Program-made: the position numbers and the translations under genes
The notes under the pieces: generated by a model
What the model saw: only the letters and a program-made list of their open reading frames with translations
The model's database searches: none
What the model was told of the DNA's origin: nothing
DNA from: Notospermus geniculatus
Lineage: Eukaryota > Nemertea > Pilidiophora > Heteronemertea > Lineidae
Reading direction: 5' to 3'
Assembly: GCA_002633025.1 (NCBI GenBank)
Contig: NMRB01000015.1
Location: forward strand, 539,150 to 603,149
DNA length: 64,000 bases
In this document: piece after piece, positions 1 through 10,868 of the stretch
Layout: each line of letters starts with the position of its first letter
Position numbering within the stretch: position 1 is the first letter of the stretch

Positions 1-360
1 ATGCAATATCCGCAGAATTTAGTCCATGGATGTACCTTATTCCCAAGTCCATTGTTTATAATGAATGCCCCACAAAGAATATGAGGACAGCATGAGAATC
101 CAGTCCCTGACTCCTTGGCGAATGAAATATCCCAAGAATAAATGTCCATAAAGAATCTTTCCAAAGTCCTTAATGAATGCACCTCCAAAGTCCATGTGCG
201 TAAAGGATGCGCCACACAGAGATAGTGAGAATAGTCCAGAGTCCACATGATTATCCATGATGACAGGATGAATGCGCCTTCCTAGTGTCCGTTTGTCCAT
301 ATCCCTCTTACAGTCCATTGCCAACGGTGAATGCATCTCCCTAGAGTTCCTCCGTCGCCC
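1..360. repeat. Degenerate short-repeat tract
   Basis: Words such as aagtcca, gaatgc and gtccat recur irregularly every 20-40 bases, suggesting an old, decayed minisatellite. No coding signal is convincing on either strand. Confidence 0.35.
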
Positions 361-1113
361 GAAAATCTGAGAAAAAAATCGAAAACAAAGTTAGTCAAGA
401 AAATATTTCAAAGAAAAAACTCATCAAGTGTTTACAACCGGTTCAAACTCCATAAAACGAATATTTTGGGATATAATACTCAATATGCATTTTAAAGAGT
501 AACGCCCCAAAAACGTCTCCTATATCCACTCATCAGTCATGACGGGCACATCTAGTGCATTAACACATGTAGCGCCATATCTACAGTAGTACCTGCATGC
601 GCATTATGCATACCATCGATCAATAGGCTATACACTGTATACATCTACAGAGGCACGGGTTCGATTCTCTCGTCGCACCAGCCGCAGCACAGCATCAGAA
701 AAGTAACGTTAGTTTCTTACCTATTTCATGAATGGATGATAAATACTTGGGCCTAGTTATCACAAAAGTCCCTTTTGAGTCAATCATTGAAATATTTCTG
801 GGATTCCTCTTCAGGAAGGGCGCCAAATTCGGATGATATGCATCAACACGGGAGAAATGCGTAGTGCGCGCACTTGAGAAAACAACGTGGAATGATTGGC
901 TAATCTGCCGATTGTTTTCGAAAAAGATGGATTGATGACCGTGATCGACTTCTACATGTTTTTCCATCGGGCATTAATAAATTTCTGATAAGATAGTCGT
1001 GGAAAAGTAATATTCACTTACCGAAAACCTGCCGCGACTCGCTCCAGGTGTCAACAAACGCATGGTTCTTTTGCACTCGGCCCAGTTTTTACACACAGCC
1101 CTGAGGTCATGGC
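361..1113. other. Non-coding, nothing recognised
   Basis: Unique-looking AT-rich sequence. A GGTTCGATTC box near 660 resembles a tRNA B box and is followed by gcacca, but no acceptor stem or A box can be paired with it, so no tRNA is called. No splice-flanked open frame was found. Confidence 0.4.
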
Positions 1114-1623
1114 GGGTGCGTTCGAATACTTCCACCGCGCTTCCCAGACGAGTTCGTGTTTCAGGGAACTACGGGCATAGCAGTGGGCGTTAGTAATCGA
1201 ACGATATCGGGCCTGTCGAGTAGCTGTCATGGCGGCGTTTTGTCGTCTGCTACATTCTGACGTCAGCGAAGACATTCCAAGACGAAAATGATGGAAGCAG
1301 CGCATCGTTTAGATCATGGCAGGAAAAAAGGCGATGTTGGCGCTCGCTGTGAACAGCAGGTCGGCAAGTGGTCACTGGCTATCCATTCCATTAAGCGTCA
1401 GTGATGACAGTGACAGCCAAGAAACTGTTGTAGAATATGTAGTCCGCTTTGCGCCGCCATGTTGAAATGTTGCATTCTGGGATACTGTTTTAAGTCGACC
1501 GCCCACCTCAAGGGGTAGGTTACTAGTACTTGGAACAGGCACGAGCTAGCACGATTGCCATCACCAATTCGAACGCTGTCGTGCTGGCCCGAGCTGGCAC
1601 GGTGGAAGTATTCGAACGCACCC
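1114..1623. mobile_element. Non-autonomous DNA element with terminal inverted repeats
   Basis: The left end GGGTGCGTTCGAATAC (continuing to ACCG) recurs as an exact reverse complement at 1600-1623, giving at least 24 bp of terminal inverted repeat around a 510-bp body. I see no transposase frame. Flanks do not show a clear target duplication, so the true ends may differ by a few bases. Confidence 0.6.
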
Positions 1624-2294
1624 AAGTAGATCTACCTCAATCGGGCGGGATTTTCAGATATTCATGCATGTTTGGCATGCGACCACGCGTCCCCTCTGGC
1701 CAGTTCACACGTCCGCCGCGAGGGGCGCCACCAATGATCCCTTGCTTCGGGCCTTTGCCGAGAGGTAAGAGGTGGACATAGACTGAATGCAGGATGTTCT
1801 ATGCCTAGGCCCTACTGATGGTCGTCTGGCGCTAGATTACGTTAGGGCCTTTTTTGTTTGCAGCAGCGGTGCCAAAATTTTGAAAATCGACCTGTCTGAA
1901 TTGAGGAGCACGTGACGTGTGTATACCCTAATTCTAGGGTAAATTAATTAGGGTCACACCGAGTGAATGATCAAGAGAAAGAAAAGATAATCAATTATCA
2001 ATTATTTATTAAATAAAATACTGTATAATCATCGAGACATTTACATAAGTTATGTTGCATTACTTATTCTTCAGTAACAATAATTTACACTTAAAAATGC
2101 CTACAGTGACAGAGTAATTGAATTTATAGAGAAGCATTTGCTGCGAATGACAACAATCTTAACAATGAGGATATATATTCTCTTTTGAATGTTTTACAAA
2201 ACATAAACAATTGATAAAATTTAAATTGATTTAAGGAATGACACTAACCGTACAAAATTGCTGGCTAATTTCTGGTAAAATACAGCAAAATTAT
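1624..2294. other. Non-coding flank
   Basis: No gene seen. From about 1980 the sequence becomes strongly AT-rich up to the start of the duplicated unit at 2295. Confidence 0.4.
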
Positions 2295-3269
2295 CAATTT
2301 TCAACTTCAGCAATCGTAGAATGATGATTAGATCTTTAAACATAGCGTTCTTTTTCTATTCGATTAATAACATCACAAACATGACAAAGCATTTTTCGGA
2401 AATGATCCATTTGGGAGCGTCAGTGAGTGGTACCACCTTGGACACACCATTCGGGAGCGTCAAAGGGTGGCGGCAACTTCCCTTTCTTAATCCGCTGTGT
2501 CCAGGCTGGAGCAAACGTTGTTAGCTACTGCTTCTAGATACAGCACCCTAGCGGTGCGATAGGGAACCAGTCAGAGCTTCTCTTTCTGGTATTGCTTCCC
2601 TCGTCAGCTTCGAAATGCTTTAAGCCAGGTTGACACTTATATGGTCCAAGCGGAAGCAAAAGGAACACCTGTTGCAGCCTGTCAAACATTTGAAAATAGG
2701 CGCACAAGAAGCAACAGTCTCAATGAGAGACGGATTCGTTCTCACGCCCTCTAACGGCGGCATATGGCACCATCGTCAGCAATAGGCGTTGGCCTACAAC
2801 AGACCTCACCACCGAATGCGGGTTTGAAGTAAAACGTAGAACAACACTGCCGACACAATGACTGAATATTAGCTGCAGCTTTCGCAACATAAAACCTAAC
2901 CAGGGTTGCCTACCAGTCCTTTACACTTTTCTACCCATGAAAAAAGTCCAATGAAAGTGTGATGCCTCCGAGAGTCACCTCAAAACTCTGTACATATTTA
3001 CAATTATCTAACACTATATACCATTCTATTTATCACATGTAAACTACTCCACGAATTCTGATTCGAAAGGCACCATACGACAAACTGCCTTCGGAAAAAA
3101 GCTCAACACAATAATTAACTACTCGAAGAGATGATGCATGCTCCGAGAAAATACGGCACAAGTTGTTTTTAGACAATTAGGCCTACAGGACCTTCTATCG
3201 CCGAAGGAGAAGAGAAAGACAGAGAAAATTAGAGAAGTTCGTGTTGAAACATCTTGACAGATTTCATCG

Positions 3270-3446
3270 TGTCGAAAAACTCCCCCATCTTGGATTTCAA
3301 CGGAGATTCTATGCCTGCGCACTTGGTAGGCAAACTAAAACATCAGTGATCTGATTGGTCAAGACATCCAAATCTGCTTACCAGATAAGTGCGCACGCAT
3401 AGAATCTCCGTCGGGTAGAAATTCAAGATGGTGGGGGCTGTCGAAA
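3270..3446. mobile_element. Long-TIR miniature element, family A copy 1
   Basis: Inverted ends of about 50 bp (imperfect) with the core CCCCCATCTTG...CGGAGATTCTATGC on the left and its complement on the right. The interior contains gatctgattggtcaagaca. The same family occurs at 8183-8585, 26392-26549 and 62919-63074. No coding capacity. Confidence 0.65.
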
Positions 3447-3649
3447 TGGTGATGAACTAGATTTGCATCGGAAGGAGAATCCACCACTCGTGATAACTTA
3501 AATATTAGCATAATTTATGTTACAATTAGCATAATTTATATTACAATCATCACTTTGTCTGAAGTTTAGTCTGAACATGAAATAAGATATGCTGTTTGAC
3601 ATCATATTCACGTTTGAGGCACTGAGGGTATATTTACACTGATTAACAT

Positions 3650-4139
3650 CATAAAGGAATCAACCATAAAGGTTTAACTGCGAACGATGAGCTTACTGAG
3701 GGATACACTTCCTGTGTTGCCACCAGATATCTCTCACTGCCTGAATTTTGGCTTTACGTAATAGGCACGAGCTTCAACTTTTTTTGTGGTGAAGAGGTAC
3801 ATGAACCTGCCAACATGATGCTTTGAATTCCATTTCTGACGATAACTGAGCTATTTTCAGCACAATTAGTGTTCCATGTACAAATGTACGTCAGCCTATT
3901 CGAATGTACACCGATGACCCTGAACACACATCGTTCGTGGGGTTCTCATTAATTCAGACCTTATGTATCATAAGGTCAACTAGTCGGAATTCAACAAAAT
4001 TTGCAGTGAATGTGCAGAAGGGTCTTGCCTATCATATGGAAACGTCAGAATGCAAATCTGTTGGCTTTTAAAGGGATATTGTCCACATTTATAAAATGCT
4101 AAATTTGTCAGTTGAACCTTTATGGTTGATTCCTTTATG
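3650..4139. mobile_element. 490-bp DNA transposon derivative with 7-bp target duplication
   Basis: Present in unit 1 and absent from the matching place in unit 2 (about 8788). The ends CATAAAGGAATCAACC and GGTTGATTCCTTTATG are exact inverted repeats, followed inward by a further short repeat (ATAAAGGTT/AACCTTTAT). TTAACAT flanks both sides (3643-3649, 4140-4146) and occurs once in unit 2. There is no transposase frame, so it is non-autonomous. The superfamily is not assigned. Confidence 0.85.
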
Positions 4140-4146
4140 TTAACAT

Positions 4147-5225
4147 GCATAACTAGGCTACATCCTTTCTCTTGAATGAACAGTGTTTCAATTGAATGTT
4201 AATGAAAGCCCTGATAAGACCTTGAAATCTCCTGGTATCTCATTGCAGAAATCATTCTCACAGGTCATATGATGTCCACTGATGTCACACCAAATCCTGA
4301 GATTCAGGTCATTCAACTCTGCTCTCCGATTGCTTCCCCCGGGTTGCTTCCCTTAGAAAAGATACGACGGAGCAGGATGTCTAAGGCCCTGTTGAGAGAG
4401 GATGGTGGAAAACAAAATCGTACGGTGACAATTCCAGTTTGTTTTTACCAAATGATATGAAACAAATGTTTGTAATGATCACACTAAAGAAAATTTAGTC
4501 GACGATTTTTGATTATTCGTTCCTCCCTTCCCAAGTCGAGGAGAATTCTAGATCGGTGTGTGTCAAATTTATAAATTTCTTATTTCATTCCTTCCTGAAT
4601 ACATGTTTAGAAGGATTTTCCCTCCTTCAACGAAAGTGATGCTAGGTCCGAAGAATGGCTTGCCAATGTCACTGATAAATTTTCATACTACAGCAAAGCA
4701 AATAGAAGTCGAAATGCCAAGGCTAACATGAGCAGAATGTACAAAGTACCGTGTTATTTACTTCTCCCCAAGTGCCAAACCAGTTTTTTTGAGACTCCAG
4801 TGGAGGAGGAGGGGGGAGGTATCGTGAAGGCAAGTGCATGATTCATCTGTAACTCTAATCATTACAACTACAATCTCTTCATCTATTAGTGCAGTGGAAT
4901 GTGCGAAAGTTCAGGAAGGGATGTTTGGGAGAGAGGAATCTTATGTGGAAGCGAGTGCTAGATGTTGAAAACTACGACTCAAAGAAGGACAAAATGTGCT
5001 TGATAGTTTCAAGGAGGGCATGGCCGATCATGCCCAATGCTAAATATCATAACTTTAGTATGATCAGTACATCTACTGGGAAACAAACAGACCCATGTGC
5101 AGACCGCGCACATGAAAAAACAACAAAAATATCTATAAAAAATCACAGTCAATTGGATACAAATTGCACCTGATTGGATAGATTAGCAATGACGTCATTG
5201 GTGCAAAACCTTCCCTGCAGAAACG
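4147..5225. other. 3' flank of duplicated C2B block
   Basis: Downstream of the minus-strand stop at 5226, with a near-identical counterpart at 8800-9920. It probably contains 3' UTR. Plus-strand open frames here (4269-4460, 4889-5173 and their copies) lack splice context and are read antisense to the presumed UTR. No clear polyadenylation signal was fixed. Confidence 0.4.
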
Positions 5226-5420
5226 TCAGACTTCAAAGCTTCCTTGGACAGTGAACTTGCTTTCACTGCTGGGCGTCATAAGTTTGTACCACGATGTTGT
5301 ATCAACGATATCATAGCTTTCATTGGCATTGTCCGGGTCATGAACATCATCCAGATAAATTAAAGTTTCACCAATGTTCTTGTTTCCGCTGAATAGCTTT
5401 CCTTCGGTCCATACTGAGAT
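5226..5420 (-). pseudogene. Duplicate of terminal C2B exon (copy 1)
   Basis: Acceptor ttctcatttcag precedes codons ISVWTEGKLF; the exon ends GSFEV-stop. It encodes 64 residues, the last strands of the C2B fold, including IGETLIYLDD and SWYKLMTP. The protein is identical to that of 9921-10115. It could serve as an alternative last exon because splice sites and phase are intact, but the upstream part of this copy is truncated at 7188. It is called a pseudogene only in the sense of a redundant partial copy; it may be an allelic artefact. Confidence 0.7.
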
Positions 5421-5748
5421 CTGAAATGAGAATAAGCGTAAGTAAGTCTCAGTATGACGCATCTACAACACTTCTGCTCGCCAGGTAAACGTGTTTTGAT
5501 AACCACCGTGTCCGTGTCGGTAGCGTGTGGTCCTGCGTCTTCGCAGCCGAAGGAAATTCTTTGGCAAGGCCACGCCGACAACAGCAGCAATTCTTTCCCC
5601 TTCAAGTAGGTTGGCCACGACGTGACACTTCCAGGTCCCTGAACAACTACTGTAAGCAATGGTTGAGGAGAGGTTAAGAAGAACCTTTTGGGGTTGACCT
5701 GTGGTGATTAGGAGGCAAAGTAGAACGCAACCCAGCTTCAGTTTTTAC

Positions 5749-5897
5749 CTGAACCAGTTGTCCATTGCTTAACCCGTTGTAGAGAAAGTTCTCCTGGAAG
5801 AAGGGTTCTAAGCAAAATCTTTTTACTTTCGTTTTTCGCTTCTTTGACTTAATCCGTCTGTCATCAGCACATATTAGGTAGACTTTTGTATAAACTC
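5749..5897 (-). pseudogene. Duplicate of middle C2B exon (copy 1)
   Basis: Exon of 149 bp with acceptor tttttgcttgcag and donor CAG|GTAAAAAC. It encodes VYTKVYLICADDRR and the basic run IKSKKRKTKVK through GQLVQ. Protein is identical to 10444-10592, with at least one synonymous difference (ttcgtt against tttgtt on the plus strand), which is the pattern expected of alleles or of a duplicate under constraint. Confidence 0.7.
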
Positions 5898-6175
5898 CTG
5901 CAAGCAAAAAGGTAAGCAGGAAACAAATTAGATTTTGGCGCTTGATCAGGGCGCTAGCAAGGATTCTGGTCAGAGGAAATTAGGTCTGGGAGCACGCCAT
6001 CCAGAAGACTAACTCCAATCCACCTCATTGACTTAGGTGAAGCAATACAAGGAAGTTTTGCAACACAAGGAAGGCCATTGGTGTAGCACAGCCGACAACG
6101 TCGTACATGTACCTGGTATCCAGCTGGCAGTTCAACGTCTCAGCAATAAATTCGACGAAGCAACCAATTCCTTAC

Positions 6176-6316
6176 CCTGAATGCTTTCTTTTAACTTCTG
6201 TGATATTTCTAAGTTTCGGCACTGGACGACGGTGAGAGAGAGTGTACTGATGGAAAGATCTTTACGAATGTGGATCAGAATTTCGCCTGTAACAACTTCG
6301 TTCAGGATCTCATCAA
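6176..6316 (-). pseudogene. Duplicate of first C2B exon (copy 1)
   Basis: Exon of 141 bp matching 10869-11009: acceptor ending acag, donor CAGG|GTAAGG. It encodes EILNEVVTGEILIHIRK and TVVQCRN. Splice sites are intact, so it is compatible in phase with the donor at 11436, which could in principle skip to this copy. Confidence 0.7.
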
Positions 6317-6377
6317 CTGTAAAAAGGAAACTGTTTTGTCAGTGATCACATTAAACACACAAACGTACAAATTAATG

Positions 6378-6493
6378 GGCCGTATTTTATTTAGAACGTT
6401 CCTTAACATTAAGGTCCACCTTATATCTATTGTTCTCGATGGTTTTACAATAGGTCGACCTTAACGTTAAGGAACGTTCTAAAATACGACCCC
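6378..6493. mobile_element. 116-bp miniature inverted-repeat element
   Basis: Absent from unit 2 at about 11070. The ends ggccgtatttta and taaaatacgacccc are inverted, with an inner match agaacgttcc/ggaacgttct. AATG is duplicated at 6374-6377 and 6494-6497. Confidence 0.75.
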
Positions 6494-6668
6494 AATGCCT
6501 TTCCTCGGATCCATTAGGTCACTTGTACGTCAAAATGAATATTGTATCCATTGGAGATGAGGAACCCGCGGAACTAATCGACGAGATGGCGCCGCGAGCG
6601 ATATTGACCGAAATTTCTTATTTTTAACATCGTATCAATTTATTTCGGGCGTACAGCCCGTTTGCTTA

Positions 6669-6894
6669 GGCCCCGATTACATAGAGCTATACGCTATTCG
6701 GTATTCTAGGCACGTTTCGAAGGGCACGCGTATAGTTTGAATCGAGCAATGTTATTTCCATGAGTGGTTTACATAAGACTAAACTATTCTGAGGGCACGC
6801 TATTCGCTTTTTGTTCGTATTGTGCATGTCCAATTTTGTAGCGTATACCGAATACCGAATACCGAATAGCGTATAGCTCTATGTAATCGGGGCC
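6669..6894. mobile_element. 226-bp Harbinger-like miniature element
   Basis: Absent from unit 2 at about 11240. Ends GGCCCCGATTACATAGAG and its exact complement, continuing through ctatacgctattcggtat. Target duplication TTA (6666-6668, 6895-6897). A TWA target site with GGC-type ends is typical of PIF/Harbinger elements, so assignment to that superfamily is a reasonable inference. The element at 48241-48360 shares the GCGATTACATAGAG core. Confidence 0.75.
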
Positions 6895-7102
6895 TTAGGT
6901 CGCTTGAGAGTAAAACTTGCATTATCGTGTAGCAGATGAAAATTTCTTTAATCTCATTGCTTTTTCCATAAAACGAAGCGATAGGATGGTGATAAAGGCA
7001 ACGTTTTTTCTCACTAACGCCAGTGATTTTGTAGCCGTCAAATCGCTCGCAGCGCCGTTTAGCGGATCGCTGGTTCCTCTTACGAAGAAGGAGTGCACGT
7101 AC

Positions 7103-7188
7103 CTTCAATTCCACAGGAGTATTTTTCAATGATATCGGACAATAATAACTGACCAGGTCCGACTCGTTCTTTGATAGGCTGGATATCG
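7103..7188 (-). pseudogene. Truncated linker/C2B-entry exon at duplication junction
   Basis: Matches the 3' 86 bp of the exon at 11436-11666 (IQPIKERVGPGQLLLSDI, then EKYSCGIE, donor GAAG|GTACGT). Homology stops at 7188, where unit 2 begins, so the 5' half and the splice acceptor are missing. It cannot be spliced in as an internal exon. Confidence 0.75.
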
Positions 7189-8182
7189 ACAATTTTCAAC
7201 TTCAGCAATCGTAGAATGATGATTAGATCTTTAAACATAGCGTTCTTTTTCTGATTAATAACATCACAAACATGACAAAGCATTTTTCGGAAATGATCCA
7301 TTTGGGAGCGTCAGTGAGTGGTACCACCTTCCTGAACACACCATTCCGGAGCGTTAGGCCTAAAGGGTGGTGTCAACTTCCCTTTCTTAATCCGCTGTTA
7401 ATACTGTGTCCAGGCTGGAGCAAACGTTGTGAGCTTCTTGTAAAGACTGCTTCTAGATACACCACCCTAGCGGTGCGATAGGGAACCAGTCAAAGCTTCT
7501 TCTCTTTCTGGAATTGCTTCCCTCGTCAGCTTCGAAATGCTTTAAGCCAGGTTGACACTTATAGGTCCAAGCGAAACCAGAAGGAACACCTGATGTTGCA
7601 GCCTGTCAAACGTTTGAAAATAGGCCCACAAGAAGCACAGTCTCAATGAGAGACGGATTCGTTCTCACGCCCTCTAACGGTGGCATATAGCACCATCGTC
7701 AGCAATAGGCGTACAACAGAGCTCACCACCGAATGCGGGTTTGAAGTAAAACGTAGAACAACACTGCCGACAATGACTGAATATTAGCTGCAGCTTTCGC
7801 AACATAAAACCTAACCAGGGTTGCCTACCAGTCCTATACAGTTTTCTACCCATGAAAAAAGTCCAATGAAAGTGTGATGTCTCCGAGAGTCACCTCAAAA
7901 CTCTGTACATATTTACAATTATCTAACACTATATACCATTCTATTTATCACATGTAAACTACTCCACGAATTCTGATTCGAAAGGCACCATACGACAAAC
8001 TGCCTTCGGAAAAAAACTCAACACAATAACTACTCGAAGAGATGATGCATGCTCCGAGAAAATACGGCGCAAGTTGTTTTTAGACAATTAGGCCTAACAG
8101 GATCTTCTATGGCCGAAGGAGAAGAGAAAGACAGAGAAAATTATAGAAGTTCGTGTTGAAACATCTTGACAGATTTCATCGT

Positions 8183-8585
8183 GTCGAAAAACTCCCCCAT
8201 CTTGGATTTCAACGGAGATTCTATGGGCCGATTTTTTAAACGATGGCTAAGATAACCATCGGGTTTCATTAACCCTCAGGTAACAAACTGTTTGTTAATC
8301 GAAGTGAATTTTTCGATTTTATGAATCGTTGATAGCCAAACATTCTAAAAGTCAAAAGGTTTACTTTGGATAATTCTCAGTTTGTCAGAAAAGCCGATGG
8401 TTAAACCGAGGTTTACCTTAACTATCGTTTATTAAATCGGCCCTATGCCTGCGCACTTGGTAGGCAAACTAATTAAAACATCAGTGATCTGATTGGTCAA
8501 GACATCCAAATCTGCTTACCAGATAAGTGCGCACGCATAGAATTTTCGTCGGGTAGAAATTCAAGATGGTGGGGGGCTGTCGAAA
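8183..8585. mobile_element. Family A miniature element copy 2, interrupted
   Basis: Unit-2 counterpart of the element at 3270-3446. A second element (8226-8442) has inserted within it, so this copy is nested. Confidence 0.65.
8226..8442. mobile_element. 217-bp miniature element nested in family A
   Basis: Ends GGCCGATTTTTTAAACGAT and ATCGTTTATTAAATCGGCC, inverted with two mismatches. CTATG flanks both ends (8221-8225, 8443-8447) and occurs once at the empty site in unit 1 (about 3309). A shorter target (TAT) with one more base in each end is equally possible. Confidence 0.8.
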
Positions 8586-8799
8586 TGGTGATGAACTAGA
8601 TTTGCATCGGAAGGAGAATCCACCACACGTGATAACTTAAATATTAGCATAATTTATGTTACAATTAGCATAATTTATGTTACAATCATCACTTTGTCTG
8701 AAGTTTAGTCTGAACACGATGAAATAAGATATGCTGTTTGACATCATATTCACGTTTGAGGCACTGAGGGTATATTTACACTGATTAACATGCATAACT

Positions 8800-9920
8800 A
8801 GGCTACATCCTTTCTCTTGAATGAACAGTGTTTCAGTTGAATGTTAACAAAAATTCATAAGCTCGCTTATGATTTTTTTTTATTTTAATGAAAGCCCTGA
8901 TAAGACCTTGAAATCTTCTGGTAACTCATTGCAGAAATCATTCTCACAGGTCATATGATGTCCACTGATGTCACACCAAATCCTGAGATTCAGGTCATTC
9001 AACTCTGCTCTCCGATTGCTTCCCCCGGGTTGCTTCCCTTAGAAAAGATACGACGGAGCAGGATGTCTAAGGCCCTGTTGAGAGAGGATGGTGGAAAACA
9101 AAATCGTACGGTGACAATTCCAGTTTGTTTTTACCAAATGATATGAAACAAATGTTTGTAATGATCACACTAAAGAAAATTTAGTCGACGATTTTTGATG
9201 ATTCGTTCCTCCCTTCCCAAGTCGAGGAGAATTCTAGATCGGTGTGTGTCAAATTTATAAAAAATTTCTTATTTCATTCCTTCCTGAATACATGTTTAGA
9301 AGGATTTTCCCTCCTTCAACGAAAGTGATGTTTGGTCCGAAGAATGGCTTGCCAATGTCACTGATAGATTTTCATACTACAGCAAAGCAAATAGAAGTCG
9401 AAATGCCAAGGCTAACATGAGCAGAATGTGCAAAGTACCGTGTTATTTACTTCTCCCCAAGTGCCAAACCATTTTTTTTTGAGACTCCAGTGGAGGAGGA
9501 GGGGGGGGGGAGGTAGCGTGAAGGCAAGTGCATGATTCATCTGTAACTCTAATCATTACAACTACAATCTCTTCATGTATTAGTGCAGTGGAATGTGCGA
9601 AAGTTCAGGAAGGGATGTTTGGGAGAGAGGAATCTTTACGTGGAAGCGAGTGCTGGATGTGGAAAACTACGACTCAAAGAAGGACAAAATGTGCTTGATA
9701 GTTTCAAGGAGGGCATGGCCGGTCATGCCCAATGCTAAATATCATAACTTTAGTATGATCAGTACATCTACTGGGAAACAAACAGACCCATGTGCAGACC
9801 GCGCACATGAAAAAACAACACAAATATCTATAAAAAATCACAGTCAATTGGATACAAATTGCACCTGATTGGATAGATTAGCAATGACGTCATTGGTGCA
9901 AAACCTTCCCTGCAGAAACG
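8800..9920. other. Putative 3' UTR and 3' flank
   Basis: Lies just after the stop at 9921 in the transcriptional direction. It contains a G-rich run on the plus strand near 9503 and a tttatt (AATAAA on the minus strand) near 8880 inside the unit-2-specific insertion. Nothing else is recognised. Confidence 0.35.
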
Positions 9921-10115
9921 TCAGACTTCAAAGCTTCCTTGGACAGTGAACTTGCTTTCACTGCTGGGCGTCATAAGTTTGTACCACGATGTTGTATCAA
10001 CGATATCATAGCTTTCATTGGCATTGTCCGGGTCATGTACATCATCCAGATAAATTAAAGTTTCACCAATGTTCTTGTTTCCGCTGAATAGCTTTCCTTC
10101 GGTCCATACTGAGAT
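9921..10115 (-). CDS. pclo: Piccolo terminal exon, C2B C-terminal half
   Basis: The exon starts after ttctcatttcag in phase 0 (ISVWTEG) and ends SFEV-TGA. It supplies the last beta strands of C2B: NIGETLIYLDD corresponds to the IGEACIWLDK segment of vertebrate Piccolo and TSWYKLMTP to its terminal W-K-L strand. The loop that would bind Ca2+ reads TEGKLFSGNKN and has no aspartate, as in vertebrate Piccolo C2B, which is not thought to bind Ca2+. The protein ends about 12 residues after the fold, so the gene stops immediately after C2B. Continuous in phase with 10444-10592. Confidence 0.88.
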   Translation of the reverse strand: MSVWTEGKLFSGNKNIGETLIYLDDVHDPDNANESYDIVDTTSWYKLMTPSSESKFTVQGSFEV

Positions 10116-10443
10116 CTGAAATGAGAATACGCGTAAGCAAGTTTCAGTATGATGCATCTACAACACCTCTGCTCGCCAGGTAAACGTGCTTTGTTAACCC
10201 CCGTGTCCGTGTCGGTAGCGTGTGGTCCTGCGTCTTCGCAGTCGAAGGAAATTCTTTGGCAAGACCACGCCGACAACAGCAGCAATTCTTTCCCCTTCAA
10301 CTAGGTTGGCCACGACGTGACACTTCCAGGTCCCTGAACAACTACTGTAAGCAATGGTTGAGGAGAGGTTAAGAAGAACCTTTTGGGGTTGACCTGTGGT
10401 GGTTAAGAGGCAAAGCAGAACGGAACCCAGCTTCAGTTTTTAC

Positions 10444-10592
10444 CTGAACCAGTTGTCCATTGCTTAACCCGTTGTAGAGAAAGTTCTCCTGGAAGAAGGG
10501 TTCTAAGCAAAATCTTTTTACTTTTGTTTTTCGCTTCTTTGACTTAATCCGTCTGTCATCAGCACATATTAGGTAGACTTTTGTATAAACTC
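10444..10592 (-). CDS. pclo: Piccolo C2B middle exon
   Basis: 149 bp, phase 1 in and phase 0 out; acceptor cttgcag, donor CAG|GTAAAA. Encodes VYTKVYLICADDRR, a lysine-rich strand KSKKRKTKVK typical of the polybasic beta4 of C2 domains (phosphoinositide or syntaxin contact in the family), then LEPFFQENFLYN, the classic L-x-P-x-F-N-E-x-F strand. The usual DPY Ca2+ motif is replaced by GVYTK. Role: membrane or protein binding at the C terminus of the scaffold. Confidence 0.9.
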
Positions 10593-10868
10593 CTGCAAGC
10601 GTAAAGGTAAGCAGGAAAGAAATGAGATTTTGGCGCTTGATCAGGGCTCTAGCAAGGATTCTGGTCAGAGGAAGTTAGGTCTGGGAGCACAGCATCCAGA
10701 AGACTAACTCCAATCCACCTCATTGACTTTGGTGAAGCAATACAAGGAAGTTTTGCAACACAAGGAAGCCCATTGGTGTAGCACAGCCGACAATGTCGTA
10801 CATATTTGGTGTCCAGCTGGCAGTTCAACGTCTTAGCAATAAATTCGACGAAGCAACCAATTCCTTAC

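Larger units (their letters stand above)
2295..7189. repeat. Direct duplication, unit 1 (C2B 3' block)
   Basis: This unit of about 4.9 kb repeats head to tail as 7190-11518. Both start with caattttcaacttcagc and both end inside the same exon at ggatatcg. Differences are scattered substitutions plus clean insertions: unit 1 alone carries elements at 3650-4139, 6378-6493 and 6669-6894. It holds a second copy of the last three C2B exons and the 3' flank. It is either a segmental duplication or the second haplotype kept by the assembler. Confidence 0.9.

Noticed and set aside
640-690. tRNA gene suggested by GGTTCGATTC and gcacca
   Set aside because: No complementary acceptor stem or A box upstream; at best a SINE or tRNA fossil.
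4889-5173. Plus-strand frame and its copy at 9593-9868
   Set aside because: Antisense to the presumed 3' UTR; the copies differ in their amino-terminal part through a frame change, and there is no splice or promoter context.
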